NCBI RefSeq assembly: GCF_030269925.1
Contig: NC_085133.1
Span: 5,538,001 to 5,602,000 of the forward strand
Reading direction: 5' to 3'
DNA: 64,000 bases
Source: Bombyx mori
Lineage: Eukaryota; Arthropoda; Insecta; Lepidoptera; Bombycidae
Positions 57,325-64,000 of the stretch are shown in pieces; the first letter of the stretch is position 1, and the number at the start of each line of letters is the position of its first letter. Made by a program: the position numbers and the translations under genes. Under the pieces are notes generated by a model. That model ran no database searches, was not told the DNA's origin, and saw only the letters and a list, made by a program, of their open reading frames with translations.

Positions 57325-57577
57325 CCTCAAGCACCGGTCACGATCCTGTCGGTCAAGAATTCGACGAGCGAACTAACCTATAGACACAGCCCAGTGAGTT
57401 TCTCACCCGATATTCTCAGTGGGTCGCGATTCCGATGGTAGATTCTGCGAAGCACTGCTCTGGCTAGGGCTAGTGTTAGCAAATTCTCTCAGGCTGAGCC
57501 CGTGAGCTCACCCACCCGTCCGGGCGTAGCTGGAATAGCCTCTTAGGCTACCAGTGAATAGGTAGGGGAAAAAAATC
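57325..57577 (+). mobile_element. Jockey-family LINE 3' end (second family)
   Basis: AGCACCGGTCACGATCCTGT, CTATAGACACAGCCCAGTG, TGCGAAGCACTGCTCTGGCT, AGCTGGAATAGCCTCTTAGG and a GGTAGGGGAAAAAAA tail. Confidence 0.85.
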
Positions 57578-58108
57578 CAGAGACAGACTTTTAAATTGAA
57601 TTGTATAAGTGATGACACCAGATATGGTTACTGTTGGACACGGAATATTCCTGTCACACTACCATCGACGTACGATCAGTAGCACACCAGTAGTTTAAAA
57701 AAAAACATACTTTTCCTACAATTAGAAATCACAGGGTTATCAGGTTTCAATAGTGCGTTAAAAAATTCATACAAACCAGTCGCAATTAAGTTTTAAGAAC
57801 CAGTATGTGAAATTTCACGAAGCAAACAATGAGGCAACAATCGTTCAACTATTATATAATCTCCGTATATTTGTGTCAGCGACCCGTTAATGACGGATAA
57901 ATTCATGAAGCCGCAAACCTAATAACGTAATTAACATGCAAACCCGTTTCCCCGGACCGAATAGTCATTTAGCACGGTATACGGAATTAGGAAACCGGGA
58001 CAGCGTGGAGGGATACAGAACAATGCTTCCACCAGGCTACACGTAAACAATCCTTGAATAATATTAAAAGGAGATTACTTAAGTAGTGCAGACTTTTTGT
58101 AGGTACTG
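57578..58108. other. Non-coding stretch, nothing recognised
   Basis: No gene or repeat could be supported. Confidence 0.5.
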
Positions 58109-58235
58109 TTAGAAGTGAGACCTTACAACTCATGTCTCAAGGTGGGTGGCGGCATTACATTGTAGTTGTCTATGGGCTATGGTGATCACTTAACATCAGG
58201 TGGGCCGTGAGCTCGTCCGTAAGCAAAAAAAAATG
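58109..58235 (+). repeat. Bm1 SINE 3' fragment
   Basis: AAGTGAGACCTTACAACTCA to GTGAGCTCGTCCGTAAGCAAAAAAAAA; missing CACCCATCT before the tail. Confidence 0.88.
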
Positions 58236-58274
58236 TTTTTTTTGCACCACTACCTCTTTGAATGTTACCGCTCG

Positions 58275-58481
58275 TCTATACTAATATTATAAAGAGGAAA
58301 GATTTGTTTGTTTGTTTGTTTCGAATAGGCTCCGAAACTACTGGACCGATTTGAAAAATTGTTTTTCCATTAGAAGCCGACATTGTCCCTGATGAACATA
58401 GGCTACTTTTTTTAATTTTTTTTTTGTTTGTTTCATGTGTGTTTTAATGTTTCCGAAGCGAAGCGAGGGCGGGTCGCTAGT
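58275..58481 (+). mobile_element. Non-autonomous Helitron (GTCGCTAGT family)
   Basis: TCTATACTAATATTATAAAG to GCGAGGGCGGGTCGCTAGT; sister of 25023-25226. Confidence 0.85.
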
Positions 58482-58795
58482 TTGAGATAAAGTAAAAGAC
58501 GCCATCCATTGAAACGTGTCGGCTATCTATTATTCAAAATAAAACGCATGTTAATTTTATTTGCATTAAAAATAGACACGAATGTGGCTTACCCACGCGG
58601 TCTCACTATACCACCAAAATACTGTAAGGCGAATATACTTTTGCGTTAAAAATAAATATGTAAATGAATGAACATTCTTAATTTTAATATTATCAATATT
58701 GTCGTCCATAATTATTATAAAATATTTTTCGTGTATCTCAGGAATGTGGACAAGATAGGACTATTATAACAAATTACATTATTATTTTAGCAACG

Positions 58796-58823
58796 TTTCG
58801 GTCTTTTATTAGACCTTCATCAG
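58796..58823 (-). ncRNA. Hammerhead-ribozyme-like core in the PLE terminal repeat (copy A)
   Basis: Exact inverted equivalent of the motif at 61474-61501: CTGATGA, a 5 bp stem II, then GAAA, read on minus. Confidence 0.5.
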
Positions 58824-59160
58824 GCATCTGAAAATTACACATAATTGATAACCTACAATACAAAAAACAACAATTGTCCAAACTACCATATTTACCATAA
58901 TATGAATTTAAATAATCTCTATCATACACTGCACAATTGTCTCAGACATCAGAGACTAATACAAATCTACAAAGCCACTAAATTATTTAATTACTATTTT
59001 TTGATTCCGGAAACAAAGCCAACACGACACATAAAATTGCTAATTGCGTGACAAAGGTAAGCCCACTATTGAAACTTCAGTACATAGACTATACTTTACA
59101 ATATTTTATACTAGCGCAAACCTCGCTAAGTATCAAATTCAAATATATCTGAAATGAAGG

Positions 59161-60187
59161 TTATTTTTTTCTATTAGATTTATACTCTTTTAATATATCA
59201 TTATATAAAATACTTAAATTGTTAGTGTCTGTTCGTTTGTTCACAGTATCATTAGTTTTTATAAAGATCATTTCACTAACATTACGTTTCCACCAATTCA
59301 TTTCTTTATCCAAGATTTCTATCTTATCAAACTTAAAATTATGATGTTGGTCAAAGTGGTGGGTTGCTAATGCTGTTTTATTCTCTTTTAATATATTAAT
59401 ATTTTTACAATCATAAATGTGTTGTTTTACTCTATTACTCAAATACTGCCTAGTTTGTCCAACATAGCATAAGTCACACGAACAAGGTATTTTATACACT
59501 ATTCCAGTTTGTTGTTGTTTATTTACTGGATCTTTTAACTTAGAATAGATTGAATTAACTCTCAAGATGTTATAAAATGCTAATCTTACATGAGTTCCTA
59601 TAAAAACTCTGTTTAATTTATGTGATAATTCTGCTATATAAGGAAACCGACAATATCTAATGTTATTATTATTTGAGTTGACCAAACTCCTTGGTTTATT
59701 ATTTAAGTTCTCTTTAAATTTATTTATAACACTGTCTACTAATGGTATTTCATAATTATTATTCAACAATATGTTACGAATCTTACTAAAATTAATTTCA
59801 TAAAAATCACTACTACTTAACTTTGTCATTCTATCAAGTAAACCTTTTATCATACCTATCTTCTGAGACCGAGGATGATTTGAATTCCAATTTAATAGCC
59901 GACCTGAACTAATGGGTTTGACAAACCAATCAGTTATCAATTTATCATTTGATCTTTTGACTAACACATCTAGAAAAGATAAACTATCATCCTTTTCTAC
60001 TTCCATGGTAAATTGTATATTATTGTCAAAGCTATTAAATAACTCTAAGATATTATTTACTTCCGACTCCGGTATGGCTGCGATAGTATCATCCACGTAT
60101 AACTTTAAGAAGTGAATTTCAAACGGTAGAATCTTCAATATCTGATCGATGACATAGTTCATAACGATGTTAGCTATGACTGGACTT
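59161..60187 (-). pseudogene. PLE copy A partial RT/GIY-YIG frame
   Basis: Open to the TAA at 59163-59161. From the first Met (60162) it has 333 residues: YVDDTIAAIPES (RT motif C), SFLDVLVKR, KPISSGRLLNWNSNHPRSQK and the GIY-YIG endonuclease (GIVYKIPC, CYVGQTRQYLSNRVKQH, SEMIFIK). It lacks RT motifs A and B, so it cannot act alone. One amino-acid difference from copy C is visible (KILPFEIHF against KILPSEIHF). The frame is intact, so truncation and not decay disabled it. Confidence 0.92.
60114..60183. other. Asymmetric 70-base spacer of the inverted repeat
   Basis: This part belongs to copy A only (equivalent to 63100-63169 of copy C). Copies A and B share the four bases ACTT at the join (60184-60187). 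Confidence 0.85.
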
Positions 60188-61136
60188 CTTAAAGTTATAC
60201 GTGGATGATACTATCGCAGCCATACCGGAGTCGGAAGTAAATAATATCTTAGAGTTATTTAATAGCTTTGACAATAATATACAATTTACCATGGAAGTAG
60301 AAAAGGATGATAGTTTATCTTTTCTAGATGTGTTAGTCAAAAGATCAAATGATAAATTGATAACTGATTGGTTTGTCAAACCCATTAGTTCAGGTCGGCT
60401 ATTAAATTGGAATTCAAATCATCCTCGGTCTCAGAAGATAGGTATGATAAAAGGTTTACTTGATAGAATGACAAAGTTAAGTAGTAGTGATTTTTATGAA
60501 ATTAATTTTAGTAAGATTCGTAACATATTGTTGAATAATAATTATGAAATACCATTAGTAGACAGTGTTATAAATAAATTTAAAGAGAACTTAAATAATA
60601 AACCAAGGAGTTTGGTCAACTCAAATAATAATAACATTAGATATTGTCGGTTTCCTTATATAGCAGAATTATCACATAAATTAAACAGAGTTTTTATAGG
60701 AACTCATGTAAGATTAGCATTTTATAACATCTTGAGAGTTAATTCAATCTATTCTAAGTTAAAAGATCCAGTAAATAAACAACAACAAACTGGAATAGTG
60801 TATAAAATACCTTGTTCGTGTGACTTATGCTATGTTGGACAAACTAGGCAGTATTTGAGTAATAGAGTAAAACAACACATTTATGATTGTAAAAATATTA
60901 ATATATTAAAAGAGAATAAAACAGCATTAGCAACCCACCACTTTGACCAACATCATAATTTTAAGTTTGATAAGATAGAAATCTTGGATAAAGAAATGAA
61001 TTGGTGGAAACGTAATGTTAGTGAAATGATCTTTATAAAAACTAATGATACTGTGAACAAACGAACAGACACTAACAATTTAAGTATTTTATATAATGAT
61101 ATATTAAAAGAGTATAAATCTAATAGAAAAAAATAA
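60184..61136 (+). pseudogene. PLE copy B partial RT/GIY-YIG frame
   Basis: Plus-strand copy truncated at a point equivalent to 63170 of copy C. Open from about 60186 to the TAA at 61134-61136, it encodes the same RT motif C to GIY-YIG segment as copy A. The catalytic set GIVYKI, CYVGQT, R of SNRVKQH, E of SEMIFI and N of TDTNN are all present. It lacks the N-terminal two thirds. No disabling change is seen within it. Confidence 0.92.
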
Positions 61137-61609
61137 CCTTCATTTCAGATATATTTGAATTTGATACTTAGCGAGGTTTGCGCTAGTATAAAATATTGTA
61201 AAGTATAGTCTATGTACTGAAGTTTCAATAGTGGGCTAACCTTTGTCACGCAATTAGCAATTTTATGTGTCGTGTTGGCTTTGTTTCCGGAATCAAAAAA
61301 TAGTAATTAAATAATTTAGTGGCTTTGTAGATTTGTATTAGTCTCTGATGTCTGAGACAATTGTGCAGTGTATGATAGAGATTATTTAAATTCATATTAT
61401 GGTAAATATGGTAGTTTGGACAATTGTTGTTTTTTGTATTGTAGGTTATCAATTATGTGTAATTTTCAGATGCCTGATGAAGGTCTAATAAAAGACCGAA
61501 ACGTTGCTAAAATAATAATGTAATTTGTTATAATAGTCCTATCTTGTCCACATTCCTGAGATACACGAAAAATATTTTATAATAATTATGGACGACAATA
61601 TTGATAATA
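61137..61609 (+). repeat. PLE terminal repeat between copies B and C
   Basis: Serves as the 3' end of copy B and the 5' region of copy C in head-to-tail order, so it is a candidate pLTR. Copy A shows that the element's 3' end lies at the equivalent of 61609, so the repeat includes the first 22 bases of the downstream ORF. It contains the ribozyme-like motif at 61474-61501. Its 5' limit cannot be fixed because the other end of copy C is outside the window. Confidence 0.75.
61474..61501 (+). ncRNA. Hammerhead-ribozyme-like core in the PLE terminal repeat
   Basis: CTGATGA (61474-61480), one extra A, stem II GGTCT/AGACC closed by AATAAA, then GAAA (61498-61501) and CGTTGC. These are the two invariant boxes of a hammerhead joined by stem II. 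PLEs are known to carry minimal hammerheads with very short stem III, thought to act in tandem copies. The extra A before stem II and the undefined stem III and cleavage site make activity uncertain. Confidence 0.55.
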
Positions 61610-64000
61610 GCAATTTACCGAGGGGTTTTTTTCAAGTAATGAGAATTGCACATGGAGATGAAGTAGTAAGATCAGTAAAGGAATGGTCGAATAGCATAAT
61701 TAAATTGACATCATTACATAACAGAAAAATTTTCTTACTAAAATGCCGTACAAATAATATTATTCCTAAACATATCAGTAATAATATGAAATGTATTTTA
61801 TCATTAAATATTGAGGATCATCCTTTTAAGAAGATGTCGGATAGATTGATTACGGGTTTTCAAGGTTCGATATTGAGTCTGGAGATAAAGGTGACACTAT
61901 GGAAATTAGAGCAACAAAATAAACGGATAGTAGACATGGAGGATAAAGTTAAAGGTTTGGTCTCAGAACAGTTATTTAGAAGATGTGTGGTAATGATCAA
62001 CAAAAGATATGAATATAATTTTAATAAGATAAAAAATACCAACATTAAAAAATTTGATATATTAATTAAACAAAAAATAAACCGTCATACATTATCAAGC
62101 AAGAGTAAACATATTTACAATTATACAGATGTACAGCTACCAACTGAAGTAGAAATGATATTGAACTTAGAACCTAAGTTTGGTATAGAAATAAAAGAAA
62201 AGTGGAAGGTGATACCAACTGTGATTAAGGATTTAGAATTTGGAATTGAAGCTGTACAGTTGGATGATTGTAACGATGAAGGAAAAGATATTGTTAAGAA
62301 TAATTTGAGATCTAAAGCGATTAATGTAATTTCTAACTATTACAAAAAAACAAAAACAAAAAAAAAAAATGATAGACTAAATCATACAGTATTAATAAAA
62401 AATTTATATATTACTCGAAAATTTCTAAAAGAGAGACCGGACTTAATAATTGCAAGAGCGGATAAAGGGAACACAACAGTGATAATGTTAAAAACTGAGT
62501 ATGACACTGAAATGAGAAAGATGTTGAATGACAAGGTGACATATAAATTACTGAAAAAGGATCCTACAAATAAATGGCAAAAAGTTGCAAACAGTTTAGT
62601 GAACAAGTTAGTAGTAGCAAAAATTGTTGAGGAACAACAAGGTAAACATCTGAAAGCAAAGTATACTGTTGCACCCAGGATTTATGGTTTGAGGAAAACA
62701 CATAAGGAGACTTGTTGTTTGCGTCCAGTGGTCAGTTGTGTTAATTCCCCGAGTTACAGCCTGGCACGGTTCCTACATGAAATACTGACTCCAGTGATTG
62801 AGAAGTTTCAATATAATGTAAAAAATTCATTTGACTTCGTGACATTTAGTAGAAAGGTTAGCTTACCGAAGAATTATGTACTGATTTCATTGGATGTAGT
62901 GTCATTGTTCACGAATGTACGTCGTGACTTGATTCTTAAAGTAATTGAGGAAACTTGGGATAACATGAAGCATTTAGTAAAAATTCCTAAGAGTGTGTTA
63001 GTTGACCTCATTACGTTTTGTTATGATTCAAGTTACTTTGTATATCAAGGAGAGTTCTATGCACAAACGGAAGGCAGCAGTATGGGAAACCCTGCAAGTC
63101 CAGTCATAGCTAACATCGTTATGAACTATGTCATCGATCAGATATTGAAGATTCTACCGTCTGAAATTCACTTCTTAAAGTTATACGTGGATGATACTAT
63201 CGCAGCCATACCGGAGTCGGAAGTAAATAATATCTTAGAGTTATTTAATAGCTTTGACAATAATATACAATTTACCATGGAAGTAGAAAAGGATGATAGT
63301 TTATCTTTTCTAGATGTGTTAGTCAAAAGATCAAATGATAAATTGATAACTGATTGGTTTGTCAAACCCATTAGTTCAGGTCGGCTATTAAATTGGAATT
63401 CAAATCATCCTCGGTCTCAGAAGATAGGTATGATAAAAGGTTTACTTGATAGAATGACAAAGTTAAGTAGTAGTGATTTTTATGAAATTAATTTTAGTAA
63501 GATTCGTAACATATTGTTGAATAATAATTATGAAATACCATTAGTAGACAGTGTTATAAATAAATTTAAAGAGAACTTAAATAATAAACCAAGGAGTTTG
63601 GTCAACTCAAATAATAATAACATTAGATATTGTCGGTTTCCGTATATAGCAGAATTATCACATAAATTAAACAGAGTTTTTATAGGAACTCATGTAAGAT
63701 TAGCATTTTATAACATCTTGAGAGTTAATTCAATCTATTCTAAGTTAAAAGATCCAGTAAATAAACAACAACAAACTGGAATAGTGTATAAAATACCTTG
63801 TTCGTGTGACTTATGCTATGTTGGACAAACTAGGCAGTATTTGAGTAATAGAGTAAAACAACACATTTATGATTGTAAAAATATTAATATATTAAAAGAG
63901 AATAAAACAGCATTAGCAACCCACCACTTTGACCAACATCATAATTTTAAGTTTGATAAGATAGAAATCTTGGATAAAGAAATGAATTGGTGGAAACGTA
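61588..64000 (+). CDS. Penelope-like element RT plus GIY-YIG endonuclease (copy C, runs off the window)
   Basis: An uninterrupted frame of 804 codons from ATG 61588 (MDDNIDNSNLPRGFFQVMRI) to the window edge. If collinear with copy B it stops 122 bases further on, giving about 844 residues. Visible motifs: a Lys/Asn-rich N-terminal domain (1-290); the RT region with RADKGNTTVIM (~290) and KYTVAPRIYGLRKTHKE (~355), then RPVVSCVNSPSYSLARFLHE; motif A LISLDVVSLFTNV (D436); motif B TEGSSMGNPASPVIANI (~496); motif C YVDD (533-536); and the thumb-like KPISSGRLLNW with NSNHP. GIY-YIG endonuclease: GIVYKIPC at 731, CYVGQTRQY with Y744, R755. PLEs use this single protein for target nicking and priming. 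All RT and nuclease residues in the window are intact; near-identity to copies A and B implies recent activity. The start is the first ATG in frame after the terminal repeat. Confidence 0.93.
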   Translation, partial: MDDNIDNSNLPRGFFQVMRIAHGDEVVRSVKEWSNSIIKLTSLHNRKIFLLKCRTNNIIPKHISNNMKCILSLNIEDHPFKKMSDRLITGFQGSILSLEIKVTLWKLEQQNKRIVDMEDKVKGLVSEQLFRRCVVMINKRYEYNFNKIKNTNIKKFDILIKQKINRHTLSSKSKHIYNYTDVQLPTEVEMILNLEPKFGIEIKEKWKVIPTVIKDLEFGIEAVQLDDCNDEGKDIVKNNLRSKAINVISNYYKKTKTKKKNDRLNHTVLIKNLYITRKFLKERPDLIIARADKGNTTVIMLKTEYDTEMRKMLNDKVTYKLLKKDPTNKWQKVANSLVNKLVVAKIVEEQQGKHLKAKYTVAPRIYGLRKTHKETCCLRPVVSCVNSPSYSLARFLHEILTPVIEKFQYNVKNSFDFVTFSRKVSLPKNYVLISLDVVSLFTNVRRDLILKVIEETWDNMKHLVKIPKSVLVDLITFCYDSSYFVYQGEFYAQTEGSSMGNPASPVIANIVMNYVIDQILKILPSEIHFLKLYVDDTIAAIPESEVNNILELFNSFDNNIQFTMEVEKDDSLSFLDVLVKRSNDKLITDWFVKPISSGRLLNWNSNHPRSQKIGMIKGLLDRMTKLSSSDFYEINFSKIRNILLNNNYEIPLVDSVINKFKENLNNKPRSLVNSNNNNIRYCRFPYIAELSHKLNRVFIGTHVRLAFYNILRVNSIYSKLKDPVNKQQQTGIVYKIPCSCDLCYVGQTRQYLSNRVKQHIYDCKNINILKENKTALATHHFDQHHNFKFDKIEILDKEMNWWKR

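Larger units (their letters stand above)
58688..60187 (-). mobile_element. Penelope-like element copy A, 5'-truncated, inverted
   Basis: Minus-strand copy of 1,500 bases. It contains the 3' half of the PLE ORF (59161 to about 60187), the 3' UTR/terminal repeat with the ribozyme-like motif (58796-58823) and, at its left end, the first 22 bases of the PLE ORF. Its 5' truncation point corresponds to 63096 of copy C. It is almost identical to copy B over 1,426 bases. At the left it runs into unrelated AT-rich DNA at 58687. Confidence 0.92.

Noticed and set aside
57116..57376. 86-codon plus-strand frame possibly an exon
   Set aside because: The last third is LINE 3' sequence, no clear splice sites flank it, and the opposite strand is open as well. 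No family is recognised.
59912..60385. Two 67-71 codon frames (MGLTNQSVINLS type) opposite the PLE copies
   Set aside because: They are antisense to the RT motif C region and repeat wherever the PLE occurs, including 63168-63371.
58688..61609. A classic foldback or MITE-type DNA transposon with long inverted repeats
   Set aside because: The arms are internal parts of a Penelope-like retroelement truncated at different points, and the third copy shows the untruncated gene; no target duplication frames the palindrome.

Overview
The window is insect nuclear DNA, almost certainly from the silkworm Bombyx mori or a very close relative. The main evidence is about fifteen copies of the silkworm-specific SINE Bm1, including one full-length copy with its tRNA-derived head, next to lepidopteran jockey-type LINE tails and many short Helitrons. 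It is AT-rich, intron- and repeat-dominated, and has very few host coding exons.

Host genes. (1) Two minus-strand exons at 3506-3662 and 1746-1931 encode adjoining parts of a DYRK2-type protein kinase domain, from the DFG motif and activation loop to subdomain XI. The rest of the gene is not recognised in the window. (2) A two-exon plus-strand gene of unknown function has a TATA box and initiator at 43378-43412, a 14-codon first coding exon at 43571-43612, a 6.8 kb intron and a 179-codon terminal exon at 50449-50988. The predicted 193-residue protein is basic and carries several R-x-x-S-like sites, including an exact RSxSxP 14-3-3 motif.

Mobile DNA, left to right. A complete 5.2 kb jockey-clade LINE (3858-9092, minus strand) has a 10 bp target-site duplication, an 84-base A tail, an initiator plus DPE promoter in exact register, ORF1 with three zinc knuckles, and an EN-RT ORF2 broken by a 42 bp perfect palindrome. 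From 9 to 58 kb the DNA is mainly intergenic or intronic. It holds Bm1 SINEs, 3' ends of two related jockey families, tails of a second LINE family, RTE-like LINE tails, at least fourteen non-autonomous Helitrons in several families, two TA-flanked MITEs and an 80 bp minisatellite.

The right end (58688-64000) is a cluster of three near-identical Penelope-like element (PLE) copies. Two 5'-truncated copies lie head to head and form a 1.43 kb inverted repeat. The second runs head to tail into a third copy whose ORF (RT plus GIY-YIG endonuclease) starts at 61588 and is still open at the window edge. The shared terminal repeat carries a hammerhead-ribozyme-like motif. This cluster is the youngest and most structurally interesting part of the window.

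Limits: clade assignments rest on motifs recognised by eye. Boundaries of decayed repeats are approximate (about 5-20 bases). Many short open frames are repeat-derived or chance and are not listed.
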